A stretch of DNA of 64,000 bases, taken from NCBI RefSeq assembly GCF_047663525.1, contig NC_092602.1:2363501-2427500 (forward strand). Reading direction: 5' to 3'. Below, one piece after another: positions 48,701 to 60,286 of the stretch; position 1 is the first letter of the stretch; each line of letters opens with the position of its first letter. The position numbers were made by a program, and so were the translations under genes. The notes below the pieces were generated by a model. That model searched no databases. It had not been told where the DNA came from and was given only the letters and a program-made list of their open reading frames with translations. The DNA comes from Anas platyrhynchos (lineage: Eukaryota > Chordata > Aves > Anseriformes > Anatidae).

Positions 48701-51700
48701 CATTCACCAAGAGTGGAGAAGGTCGTGTATATTCACCAGAGAACAAATTAAGTGCAGGGTTTTGTGGGGAACTCCCTGGATTGGAGGTGAAACATCCAGA
48801 ACAGGTGATGCCTCAGGCCAGCTGGACTCGTCTTGTAGGCAAGCCTGATCATACGTTTAGCTCATCAGAAGTCTGTGGTCTGTCCGAGACACAGATGTGC
48901 TTGGAAACTTCTGCTGCAAGAGCATAAGGATAGAAGATGAACCAGAAAACTGTTTGTTAGCAGATGGCATGGGGAATTCTGATGAAGGCAGTTTGAAGTC
49001 AGGAAGAAATGCTGTAGCTGTGTTTCACACTCATCAGGAGTTAACGCTCTTCTGGTGGTAGTGCTCCTGTTGGCAGAAATTAAGCAAGCACTGTTTTTCT
49101 GTGAGTGCATGGGTATCTCTGCTGTAATTTCTGTGGTTTGCCACCAAAGTTGACAGCTGCCTCCCCATGAAGGAATCGAGAATGCTGTGGTTGCTGCAGG
49201 CATGGCTGGGGTAACACGGGGTATGGTTGACAAGTAGCCACGTTTCCGTTCTTCCTTTAATCCGGAACAGGATTTGTCTCCAGAACATGTTTTCTTTAGA
49301 CTTGTGGAGTTAGTGCCCTGAACGCTTGACAGGGTTATTATTTTTTCAAACAAAGAAGGTAGCTCTGCAGAGCCAGGCTGTAGTGAAAAGTGTGCTCATG
49401 TTCTGACAAGAATAATGGATTGCTATCTGAAGCTGCTTGCAACCAAGTATTTAATTGGAGTGTTTTATTTACAGCGGGGGAGTAAAAATGTGCGGAGAAC
49501 ACCTAGCATTGTGTGGATGCTACTGGAATTCTATTCTCTTAATGCTTTCAGAATTTCAGTATTATAAGTGACTTCTGTAAATCCAGTCTTATAGCAGAAT
49601 GTGCTGACATATGTTGGGATGGGGAAGTGTAAATGAAGTGGAACAAAACAGGTATTTGTCAGCATGACGTGTTTACCAAAATCAAAGCCAGTATATAATT
49701 TTTTTTTGCATTAATCATAATAATTTCCATTTATCCTGATCTCTAAGCTTTGATAAATATCTAAATAGTTGGATTATGGCTGAAGTCAGTGAAAGAATAA
49801 GGGCTGTGTGTAAGGCTCGCTCCAGTTACGATGTTCTGTTTGCTTGCAGGAAGCAGTACAGCTTGTATAGTAGTTCTGGACAGAACAAGTCATCGTTTAC
49901 ATACAGCCAACTTGGGAGATTCTGGATTTTTGGTAGTCAGAGGAGGAGAAGTAGTACATCGTTCTGATGAACAGCAGCATTACTTCAACACTCCGTTCCA
50001 ACTGTCAATAGCTCCACCAGAAGCAGAAGGAGTTGTCTTAAGTGACAGGTAAGAAAGGAGAAGATCTTAAATTTTTAATCTGTGTATGTGATCAGCTCTC
50101 AAAAGGTTGTGGCTTTACTGTCTTGAGAGCTTCTCGTATAATGCAGCACAGCATGTGGGATTTAAATGTGCCCAAGAAAAGGTTCTAATATCTGCCCTTC
50201 TATCTTTAAGGTACCGTGAACACTTCTTACTGTGTACTTACTCAATTTTTGTAAGCTGTTGCAGTCAAAATGCATTGGGTTTGTGCTCATTCATTCAATA
50301 TAGAGTGTTCCTGCAGTTTGTGGTGTTCAGATCCACGGACCAACACTGCACAATGGAGCTGCTACAATGAAGGCTGCAGCCGGTGATTGTGCCGCCCGCC
50401 CTGCACGAGTGCCTTGTCTTATCAGCGGCTTTCCTTCCCCGTCCCTGTCTGTGCTCTCTTGAGACTGGTTTGGAGTACGCTAATTTAGGTATCTTGGCAG
50501 CGAGGTAGCAAGTGCTTGAAGAATAGAGCAGAGGGACATGTGACTGTAACTCGTGTTTCCAAGCCGCTGTGTCTCCAGCAGCATATTGTATTTGACCAAA
50601 ACGAGCAAAACTCTTGTTTGGCGGAACACCAAGCTGGGAAATGAGAGTAATAGGAAAGGACAATCTGTTCACAGAAATGAGTTGTTTCAAAGACAGACTT
50701 GTACTTGAGTCTTCCCCGAAGAATGTCAGGCTGATAAAAATCCTGTGACTGCGTGAAGTCTAACCAGTAAAATAAAATAAAAGTGAAGAAAAAAAAACAG
50801 CTTTCACATACGTATTAAAATACTGCTCTCAAATCAATGGTTATACAGTCATTAAAGTGATACCCCTCTTCTAAATACAGAAGGATGATAAAAGGATCTT
50901 AAAAGAGAGACCACAGTAAAGAGAGAAAGCAACTTAAACTTTTTTTTATTTTTTTTTTTAATCTGGAGGCTTGTGCCTTAAGGGTTGTAACTTCTAATAC
51001 CAAAATAGCTCTTTTTGAAAATGCTGCTTGAAAGCTGTTGAAACACCTGATCATTCTTGCTTGTGGCTTTGTTACGTCATCCTAAGACTGCAGGGAGGAA
51101 ACCAGCGTAAAACCCTGAAATGAGAACCCTTAAATAATCTAGTGTCTTTATTAGGCTAAGATTAAGTGGTTGTTTGGAGTTCCAGAACTATTAAAACCTT
51201 AATAGTTCTGAAATTCAGTGTCTTGTTCAAAAAATAGCACAAGGATAGCTGATAACATGATAACGTCCAGTGGAAGTCAGGAAAGCAAAGTAATCTGAGT
51301 CATCCCACATTAAGGAAAGTGCAAGATAAATGAGCTCCCACACTTCGGTTCTGAATCATGATTATAGCTTTCTGGCTAGTTCCTGCGCTGTTCTTGACAT
51401 TAATTAGTACTTGTGCTTGTTGTCTAAATGCTTCTCCAGTATTTTTTTAATTCATTGTTCCAGTTAAATGTTTAAATTCGGCTACATATGGGGATAGGCA
51501 GGCGATCTTAACTCTAACCTTGTTGACGGTGCACAGCAGAAGGGCTGCTTTCCTCAGCTGATTGCATGCCACGCCATTTGGCTATGCCAGAAGTCATTTC
51601 TGCCTTTTAAAGATCTGTGAAAAATCCTTGAAAATAAAGGTTTTGTAGTTACATTGCTTCTGAGAATTGGATTCTGCAGCAGCATTCATGGCCAGTACAG

Positions 51701-54700
51701 ATATTTTCTGCTGTAATGTATTAAACGTAAGTAGACCAACCAGCTGTGGTCTCCTGGTAGTGATTTCCAGACATGCTTCATGTTCCACTGCAATAGAAAG
51801 TGATTCAGAATCCGTAAGTGGCTTGGCCGTTCTGTTAGGAATTGTCCTTTCAAGTACAGCTCTCTACATGTTGAAGATGGGCGAGAAGGAAGCCCTCAGC
51901 TGCCATTCCACTTAATGGTTTCCATGGAGACACACTTGTGAAGTGGATTAGTTTGCAGGATTGTTCATCTGGGAATTGTAAATGCAAATCCTTTGTGTAA
52001 TAGCTGGAACATTACCTGTTTGCAATCACAGGTCTTTTGTTGTAGCTTTCTTGACAAGCTATCCTGGTGCAAAAGCTCCACGGTTGGTGATTATTTCTTT
52101 CCTTTCCAGCAAAACATGTAACAATAGCGAGTTACAAAAGCTGTTAATGTGCTGGGCTGACATTGCTTGGTGCCTTAGTGAAAGCTGGAGGCCATTTCAT
52201 TGACATTACCTGTCATTTTCACAGCCCTGATGCTGCCGATAGTACTTCCTTTGATGTCCAACTTGGAGACATTATTTTGACTGCAACAGACGGACTGTTT
52301 GACAACATGCCTGACTACATGATTCTGCAGGAATTAAAAAAGCTGAAAGTAAGTGTGCGTGTACAGTCTGAATCTCGCATCTTTTGCCCTCGTCATCCCT
52401 CGCTGTTCCCACCAGTTCTTTCTGAGCACACAGCTTTGTGTTATACGTGAAAGACCCACCACAAAGTGCTGCCCTTTGGAGACTCACCAGCTAACACCAC
52501 GTGTGAGCAGGGATGTTGGCCCCAAAGTGTCTCTTGAACCCTCACCCAGGTTGAATGCAGAAGCAGCAACGTTGGCAGAAGTTTCCAGAGTAACAGCCAG
52601 GAACATGTCACTGACGGGTGCGGTGTGAGGGAGCCACCGGGGGGATAGGGAGAGGTGTTCAGCAGCGGGCACTGCCCTTGGCCAGCTGCTCACAGGCTGC
52701 ATTTTATCTGCACTTGCAGGTTGTAGATTACATACGTGAAAATACAGCGTTCTCTTTCGGGCCGTTCAGTGGGTGGGGTGAGGCATGAACTTAATTTGGA
52801 GGTTTTCTGAGGACTTACAAAACAGCAATTCTAAAGTAATCCGAGCTGTCCGAAGTGTGGGTTGTGTGTGTGCGTGCATGGAACATTTTGAACGTTCTGA
52901 TAACAAAAATTCGCAGCGACTTTTCCACATTAGTCACCACAAATACTTGTTTTAAATAGTAAAAACACATTAAACTGTTTTAGTTGGGATACGAGCATTT
53001 AGCTCGAGGCTATTTACTTACAGAAAGGAAAGTGTACTTAAGAGGTATCAATATGTATAACCTCCCCGGGGAAACTATTTTGATGTTATGAAATGCAAAG
53101 AAGTCTCTGTAGAATTACAGTGTGGTTTTAAAAATGCTTTGCCTGCTCTTATCCTGCAGGTACATAACCGAGAGGCGGTGTCAGACAGGGAATGGGGCTT
53201 TGCAGACAAAATGTCTGAGGCCTCTGCCTGCATTTGAGGTAGACTCTTGCGTTTCCCCCTCCCTGCAGCCCCTTGCTGCTTTGTCTCGATGCGATGCTCG
53301 GGGCTGACATTGAAAAGCGTGTCGCTGTGCTGCGGAGCAGAGCGTGGGATCGTGCTGCAGCACAAGCTGTCACAGGCTTTAACCTGGTTACTGAAGGTAG
53401 CAGCAGTGCCGAGGATGTGTCAGCGTGCTGCCGTGCTTTGCAGGGACCGGTTTGCTCGTCTCTGACCTGCGTGGCTGTTACTTGGGCTGTAGCTGCAGCA
53501 CATTTCTGCTTGCGGTACGCCCACCTTCCCTGCCCTGCGCAGACAGCCGGGTAGCCTGCTACACGCTGGAGAGTCAATTCTCTTCTGGAAAAAAATCGAG
53601 CTCCACCTATTGGCCTGTTTGGGAAAGGCACTGAGGTTCCCTGTCAGGTAGGAAGTTCAGCCAAAAGTTAATCGTGTAAGAGCCTGCTAAGTCCCCGGGC
53701 TGCAGGGAAGACTTTCTGAGATGACAATGTCGTGTCATGTTGGCTCGAGTAAGAAAAATACTGGAGTAAAGCAACAGGGATACTGGGAAAAAAAACAAAA
53801 ACAAAAACAAAAAAGTGAAATGCCATCTGTAAAAAGGTCAGTCTCTCGTTGAAATATTTCTCATCTGTTTTTCAAAGCGTTCCTTCTCCCCCAGGCGTGC
53901 TCCTGTTGATTTGGGTAGGAGGCTCAGACTTAAGACTTTCCAGTCAAGGTGTAAAATGTACTTAATTCAGCTGAACCTACTTTGTGAGGGAAAAACGGCT
54001 CTTTCAGGGTGAACCACTAGTATTAGCTATCAAATCTGGTTCCCTAAGGTGAGACCGTTTAGTCTATTTTAAGTATTAGTCTTCTGAATTCTAAATGCTA
54101 CAAATCATCAAAAAAAATGAGTCTTAAAGCTGCTGGTCTAGGCTTCAGTTGTGAAGATTTGCAGTTCTAACCCAAGTTTATTAACTCTAAGACATGGTTA
54201 GGTTTTCCTTTGGAACAGAAGGTGATAATCAGAGCCCTAATCTGCGAGAGAGGGCAGTCAGGGATCTGCAAAACCAACGTGCATCAGTGAAGCAACAAGC
54301 GATAGATTTATTTATAAAAATAAACTTTGTTTCTCGTTATTTTAGAACTCCAACTACGAGAGCATACAGCAGACTGCGAGAAGCATTGCTGAGCAAGCTC
54401 ACGAGCTGGCATATGATCCCACTTACATGTCACCATTTGCACAGTTCGCATGTGACAATGGATTGAATGTGAGAGGTAAGATATTTTTTCCCCCCTCCTC
54501 CCACTCTTGCTATCTTGAAGAAATCTTGAGCAAAGTTCTGTTTCCAAATCTGATAGGAGAAGAGTGTTAAGAAATGTGGTTGGCAGCAGAGCGCCAATCT
54601 AGCGCTCCTGGCTTGGCAAGGACCCCAGCTCCTGATGCAGGTCATCCCAGGCCTCAGCTAATCAGAAGCCTCCTGTGGGGAAGTAGCTGGAACGCAGAGA

Positions 54701-55331
54701 ACTCTGCACTGATTTTTATTTTTTATGGTTTAATCTAATACGTAGGCTCTTGGCCCGAGAACCCAGCCTGATACAAATTCTCCCAGCTCCCAGGAGAACT
54801 GCACTTGACCTGTTGTTAGGATTTGTGTGTGGGTTTTCTTGTTGTTAGTGTGTGGGTTTTTTTTTGGTTTTGTTTTGTTTTTAAGTTTCCTATTCTTTTG
54901 ATGCATTTTAGTTGAGATTCTGCCCACTGTTGGAATTTTGTTGTTCTTTCTGACTCTTCATTAATGTGTCAGTTGTGATCTCTCTTTCCTGTGCTCTACT
55001 GGCTAACAGTGATGCTCAGGGTTCTATGTACCTTCTATTAGTTCATGATCTCACTCTGGCTTAAAAGGAGAGAGCTTTTTTTCTAAATGTCATTGTTACC
55101 CTCAGTTGTACAGCTGAGAGGAAGTGGAGGAAGCAGAGTTCCCTTGTCTACACGATATATTTTTTGCATATTTAAACCAGCTCAAAAAGAGCTTTCCATG
55201 GGGGAACACGACAGGCTAGAGGGGGACAACCCAGTGTGGTTTGACAACAGTTTTATTCTTTCCATATTGCAGGGGGAAAACCAGATGACATCACCGTCCT
55301 TCTTTCTATTGTAGCCGAGTACACAGACTGA
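36601..55331 (+). CDS. PPTC7: PPTC7, mitochondrial PP2C-type protein phosphatase, complete six-exon CDS
   Basis: PPTC7 is a metal-dependent Ser/Thr phosphatase of the PPM/PP2C family. It acts at mitochondria, where it dephosphorylates matrix proteins and restrains BNIP3/NIX-driven mitophagy (family knowledge). Exons 36601-36802, 47081-47260, 49850-50048, 52225-52348, 54346-54475 and 55273-55331 splice in frame to 894 nt, 297 residues plus TGA. All introns are GT-AG. Metal-binding motifs are visible: YGDDACF (51-57), ADGVGGW (Asp 71), GDSG (Asp 151), TDGLFDN (Asp 216) and PDDIT (Asp 283/284). The N-terminus is basic and hydrophobic, consistent with mitochondrial targeting. The human protein has 304 residues; the difference is a Gly-rich loop after QTD that is absent here. 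It converges with RAD9B and is divergent from TCTN1. Confidence 0.97.
36803..47080 (+). other. PPTC7 intron 1
   Basis: A 10.3-kb first intron. It holds an uninterrupted run of 48 T at 42718-42765 and smaller A-runs near 40645-40669. No additional exon, RNA gene or recognised transposon was seen. Confidence 0.75.
47081..47260 (+). CDS. PPTC7: PPTC7 coding exon 2
   Basis: 180 nt, with acceptor TTTTTCTAG and donor GTAAGA. It encodes [12 protein letters not shown], the main metal-binding motif, to NKVPLL, with a Gly codon split over each junction. Confidence 0.97.
47261..49849 (+). other. PPTC7 intron 2
   Basis: A 2.6-kb intron with no feature beyond its splice sites and an AT-rich patch at about 47325-47380. 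Confidence 0.75.
49850..50048 (+). CDS. PPTC7: PPTC7 coding exon 3
   Basis: 199 nt, with acceptor TTGCTTGCAG. It encodes [11 protein letters not shown], the catalytic-core NLGDSGF and [16 protein letters not shown], ending in a split Ser codon before GTAAGA. Confidence 0.97.
50049..52224 (+). other. PPTC7 intron 3
   Basis: A 2.2-kb intron. No recognisable exon or repeat family. Confidence 0.75.
52225..52348 (+). CDS. PPTC7: PPTC7 coding exon 4
   Basis: 124 nt, with acceptor TTTTCACAG. It encodes [15 protein letters not shown] and the metal-binding [11 protein letters not shown], and ends in phase 0 at LKKLK before GTAAGT. Confidence 0.97.
52349..54345 (+). other. PPTC7 intron 4
   Basis: A 2.0-kb intron with a GC- and CpG-rich stretch at about 53160-53560. 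That stretch gives overlapping open frames on both strands, but none has family motifs. Confidence 0.7.
54346..54475 (+). CDS. PPTC7: PPTC7 coding exon 5
   Basis: 130 nt, with acceptor TTATTTTAG. It encodes [18 protein letters not shown] to [10 protein letters not shown], followed by the donor GTAAGA. Confidence 0.97.
54476..55272 (+). other. PPTC7 intron 5
   Basis: A 0.8-kb intron with a T- and G-rich stretch near 54820-54885. Nothing else seen. Confidence 0.75.
55273..55331 (+). CDS. PPTC7: PPTC7 coding exon 6 and stop
   Basis: 59 nt with acceptor ATATTGCAG. It encodes [18 protein letters not shown] and TGA at 55329-55331. PDDIT supplies the last metal-binding Asp of the PP2C fold. Confidence 0.97.
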
Positions 55332-58300
55332 TCTGCCGAGTGCCAGCTTCTGATGTTTTCATTATCCCCGAGCTCCTCGCTTCACGTACGGTTTCCTGCT
55401 GGCAGGATTGCTTTTGTCCTTTGCAGCTGATCTCAGCAGCCAGTTTTTGAGCTCGTTGCCTGTCTTGAGACACAACTGAAATCCTTGTTAAGAACCACTC
55501 TCGTAGTACACTGGTCTTTGTCTGCCAGCAAGAAATGAAGAAGTTCAAGGCTTGAAGCATGTCTTTCAGAGCTTAGTAATTGTCCATACAAGGGGGAGGA
55601 TCAATCCCATATCGTTACCGCATTTGAAATGTGACTTACTTTCAGATGAGTAGAATTGGTTTATCATCTTTCAAATTAGATTCAATAGATAAAACCTCTA
55701 CAGGAGGGCATATTATTCTATCTACTAGAAACATTCACTGTTCATTAAAGGGTATGTTACAGAACACAGTTTCATAAGCATAGTCTTGTTACAGTGATAG
55801 CTGAGGTTTCGTGTTTCTAAGTTCTGGTTTTCAGGAGATTTATAACTGCTGTAAACTTTTTGCTCTTGCCATACATGGTGTCAGCCTAGGAGCCTTTTCT
55901 AGTACAAAATTTCAAAAACATACTTAGGTCAAGTTATATGGATGCAAATGTGTTGTGATTTCAGGTGCTTAACTGTGATCTTAAAAGTTCTGCAGATCAT
56001 TCGTCCATAATGGGCCTGATATCTGGATGTTTTGGCTGTGGATAACTTTATTTTTTTTAAAGAAAAATTATAACTCTTGTCTCAAGAAGCCAAGATGGTC
56101 AAAGTTGAGATCCTTCGAGCATTTTAACCCATCTCACCAGCACAGGATGACATGGCGTAAATGCTACAGTGGGAGGCTGCACAAAGAACAGATCAGCCTC
56201 AACTCTGAACATCTTCACTTTTGGTGGATAACCTTTGTTGTTAACTAAACATGATTTGTGTTAATATTGCCACTCTTGCTTGTGTAGAACAGCACACGCT
56301 GGACCAGTTCAAGCCCAGCTGATCCTTGTATTTCTGGCTCTCAACCACGCACCTCTTTGCTTATGCTGTGGCAGCAGCAGTAAGTACATAAATGGAAACA
56401 ATTAATGAATAATCAGCAAAACTTACATTTCAGTAACTAAAGTTTAGGGTTTTCAGAATGAACCTTAATGATGTTTACAGTTATCTAACAGCCACTTTGC
56501 AATATGACATTTCCTTTCGAATACAGTAGCTCACAATTGTTCCCCCCTGTTCCAGCAAGCTTTCCTTTCTTTTCCGAGGTTCATACAAATAGCTGATAGC
56601 TGTAAAGATATATATATTTTTGGTCAGTTTTTCATTAACTTTTTTGCTGGTAGAAGAGTATGTAGAAATAAATTAAAGCCATGTTTTTATATATATAAAA
56701 AGTCGGGTAATGTTGATGTTTAGGTGAGTGCAGTTAAACTTGGTCAGTAAGTAATCTTACCTGCTCTCAAAAAGGAGATTTTTACTACCTGGTTTATTGT
56801 ATTAAAACTGTTTAAGTTTGAGGTTACCTCAACTTGTTTAAAGAATTTTTGTGGACTTGTACTGTATATTTGCGTAACTATGTCAAGCTTTTATTTAAGA
56901 TCATTTAACATGTACCATGTACATGTCATTTTACTATATTTCAATGCATCGTGCTTGTAACAGGCATTTCATTTATAATAAGAATAAGTGATTAATTTGG
57001 AAGCTCTTCAGTAATTTATCTGCTATTCCTAAATTGGCGTAATGTTAGCTCTCTATTTTAAATCACCTTGTAATTACTTGTCAAAATGCCTTAACTACCC
57101 TAACTTGACCAAAATACTATTTTGGTGAGGGTACGGGGAGGATTCTATTAATGAAGAAAAATTACTTAGTTTCGCGATACATGGAGCAGTGAGTGGTGAA
57201 TAACTTTGCACAAATTGTCAGTCCTTGTTTTTTAAAACTGAACAAGCTGTATCTAGCTGTCTCGTTAGAAGGAATGTATTCATGCTGCAGTATAGGGCTT
57301 TCTTTCTAGCATTTGGGAGGGGTGCTGCTCTCTCAAATCTGGGTATCTTTACATTGTATTCTCCAGTATTTACTCTCGTGTTTCTTTATTAGAGCTGATT
57401 TGATCAATTATTCTTTCCCTTGAACTCACCTTAAAACAATGCCCTCGTAGACCTGACCGTTTTGCACTCTTGACCCCTTGCTCTCAGTACGCTCGTGCCC
57501 AGCCTTCATTATTTTTTCCCCCCTCTTTCTAGAAGTACAAATTGAGAAATGTTTGTGGATCAGATAAATGAGTATGGCAAAGGTGCTTTACCCCCGAGTG
57601 AGATGTTGCATGCGCTGTACTCTGCCTCTGCTGGTCCGGGGTCTGGAACCCTCGATCGGGGAGATTCTGCCACCTTCTCAGAAGCTAAACTGTGCCGCCT
57701 GGTGGGTTTGAGTCTACGCCTTGCTGTCTGTGTTAAAGCAGTTCTTAGCTAAGCAGTATCTATAAAGCCATTTGCCTCATATCACGTCATGATTTTTTTA
57801 ATAAAGAACAAATTTGGATTTTAATTTACAAATCATGAGTTTATCCCTCACTGGACACACCAAAGACCAGTAAAGCTTATAGCTTTTCCATCTGTTTATA
57901 AAGCAATACTGTATTATAAAGAATCGATATTTTTATCACATGCTTGTTTTTGTTTTTGTTCTTAAGATGTGCACTCTAAACATATCAAACCTAATTTCTT
58001 CCTATGAACTTAAGCTGTCTGCGCACAACAGATTTTTTGGAAGAGGGAACGACAGGGCCCATACTATCAAAATAACTTTAAATGATGCATGAAGCAGTAA
58101 CACTTCCTAGGAATTAGATTATTGTGACTATTTATGAGAGGAACGTACAAGAAAGGTGTTCTGTGTAATGGAAACACGCTTGAAGGGAGAACAGGCTGAC
58201 TTTCAGCTGCTGCCGAAGGTTTTTGTTAGCTGTCAGGAGCTGGTTGGTAGGGAGCAGTAATCTGAAGGAAAAGGAAGAGATTTTTAGATACCAGTAACCT

Positions 58301-58910
58301 ACGGTACCATGACAGGTAATAATGCTCGCGGGAGTTGGGATTTCTGCAGCAGTGTTACTGGGTATTTGGGTGAAAAAGGGCTAAGATGTGGTGAATTGGA
58401 AAACTCTGTGGTTCTGTGCTACTTTTACGGCTATCTTTGGGAGACCTACAGCATACAGTTTCCCTCTAAATTTGCTTTCTTTGTGTTTCTAAAGAAGGTA
58501 CGGCAGATAAATAGAAGGGAAGAAAAAAGATTTTGGGACCAGACAGTTATGACTGAGTAAGGGAGAGGGGAGAGGTGAAGGTCTTGCAAAGCTGTAAAGT
58601 ATTTTGTGATGGAATCTCCATCTCTTGTAATGGACATCCTTTCTCCAGGAAGGAACCAGACTTTGTGCGTGTGTGTGTAGAAACAAACTGTATGAAGTAG
58701 TTCTTGCAAAGATAGCTGAAATAATGAAGCAAATCTGAGTCTGTATCTAATGAGGATGCTTTTTTGTTGTTGTTAAAATGAGACTATCATCTATGCTTAC
58801 ATAAGAGGCAATTATGTGAATTTCATGTCTGAGGTATAACTTATGCAGGAATAGTTCTGTAAATACATTTAAATGAATTGTAAAGATATTTAATAAATAT
58901 AGTATTTATA
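55332..58910 (+). other. PPTC7: PPTC7 3' UTR with candidate poly(A) signals
   Basis: Non-coding, AT-rich sequence downstream of the stop. AATAAA occurs near 56668 and at 57800-57805 and 58892-58897, so short and long forms of the 3' UTR are possible. A long UTR is usual for this gene in mammals. The true end cannot be decided from sequence alone. Confidence 0.45.
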
Positions 58911-59478
58911 CTAAAATGTGTTTTTTAAAGTAAAGTTGACTGCACAAATTCTGTTTGTTACTGCAGTGACGTTGCTGGTAGCACAGAGCTGCCCAGCCAC
59001 CACTTCTTGAGGTGTTTGGCTCTCGTTCAGAGCTCTGCGGTGTCCTCAAATCTGTCTGTAAATGATGCCATGCCCCACTACACAGAATTCCTCTGTAAGA
59101 GGTTGGCAAGCAGAGTAGCTATCTTTTAAAGCAACCAAAGATTAGAAATGTCAATATTTGAGTGTGACTTTGGAAATACTACATGGTAATTTTCTCTGCA
59201 AGCTTGTTTAGAAGTGAGCAAATGTACAGATCTCCAGCTCTGTTCAGTATAAATCACATTGATCCATTATCCTGCTGCACCAAAAAGCAGCTGTGGATGT
59301 GTTCTCCCCAGGAAAGTGGCTGCAAGCAGTTCTGTGGCTTGCTGAGATGTAGTGACCAGGGCCAGAGAGCCCTGTCGCTGACTCCCGCTGGAGGAGTTGA
59401 GGGAAGGGAAAAGAGCGATTCAAGGCTGAAACACAAGAACTCATAAGCCATGCTTTCAAATCATTTTTAATCACAATT
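58911..59478. other. Gap between the convergent PPTC7 and RAD9B 3' ends
   Basis: No gene or recognised repeat. The two transcription units probably end within a few hundred bases of each other here. Confidence 0.5.
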
Positions 59479-60157
59479 TTTATTTATTCAACTTAAGTTG
59501 TCATAGAAGTGCATTTATTTTTAGCTAAATACTACTTCTACAATGTTTCTCTAAGAATACCAGCTGTTATATAGCACTAATGTATTTGGCGGTGCTGCAG
59601 TAGGTGGGTTTCCTGTTCAGTGCTTCTGACTTTACAACAGTAACTTAATTTGTCTGAAGTGCTAACGCAATTTGAATTCTCTTGTGAGACTGGAAAGCTG
59701 AACATGTAAAGCAATGTGTCTACAGAATACATCATCTACAAATCTAAACCACCTAAATGTATATTACGACAGCAGCGATGGCTTTAAAATGATTAGTACT
59801 GGTGCTTAACGCAGAGAATAAACACTTAACCAGTAGTGACATGGCAGGAAATGATACAGTACTCTGTACCAAGTAGTTCTGTCCTTTTGGTACATTCCCC
59901 TTAGAGGGGGAAAAACAAACACACTTGAGTGGAATTTCCACTTCCCAGACTCTGGCAATAGATGTTAGTGAAATGCAGATTACCATACAAGTAGCTTCCA
60001 TTAAGTTCCAGCTTGCCTAAGAACTGCAGGACATTTTCATAACAGAATTAAACTTCTTTCTAAGGCTAGAAACTGCTCTACACTGTGTCAAATGTGCTTC
60101 TGTCTTTCAACTTTCAAGGCAGTCCACATTAGTCTTGGATTCGTACGCCTCGTGTTA
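59479..60157 (-). other. RAD9B: RAD9B 3' UTR with candidate poly(A) signal
   Basis: Downstream of the RAD9B stop on the minus strand. Overlapping AATAAA signals on the minus strand lie at 59488-59479. The UTR length is inferred from these. Confidence 0.35.
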
Positions 60158-60286
60158 CTAGAGAACTTGGGAGCTCTGCATGTTGCCAAAATCCTCTTCA
60201 GTGTCACTAGCTGTTGCTAAACTATGGGAGGTGTGACTGATGGCATCCTTCTTAGGAGAAACTGCTCCAAAGAACAAGAACTGAAA
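60158..60286 (-). CDS. RAD9B: RAD9B last coding exon
   Basis: 129 nt including TAG. It encodes [13 protein letters not shown] through [15 protein letters not shown] and the acidic SD-EED end are conserved in RAD9 proteins. In RAD9A an acidic, CK2-type phosphorylated tail binds TopBP1, so a similar role is possible. Confidence 0.9.
   Translation of the reverse strand, partial: FQFLFFGAVSPKKDAISHTSHSLATASDTEEDFGNMQSSQVL

Noticed and set aside
53160-53631. Overlapping open frames on both strands in PPTC7 intron 4
   Set aside because: GC-rich patch without splice-consistent coding potential. Joining exons 4 and 5 directly restores the full PP2C sequence.
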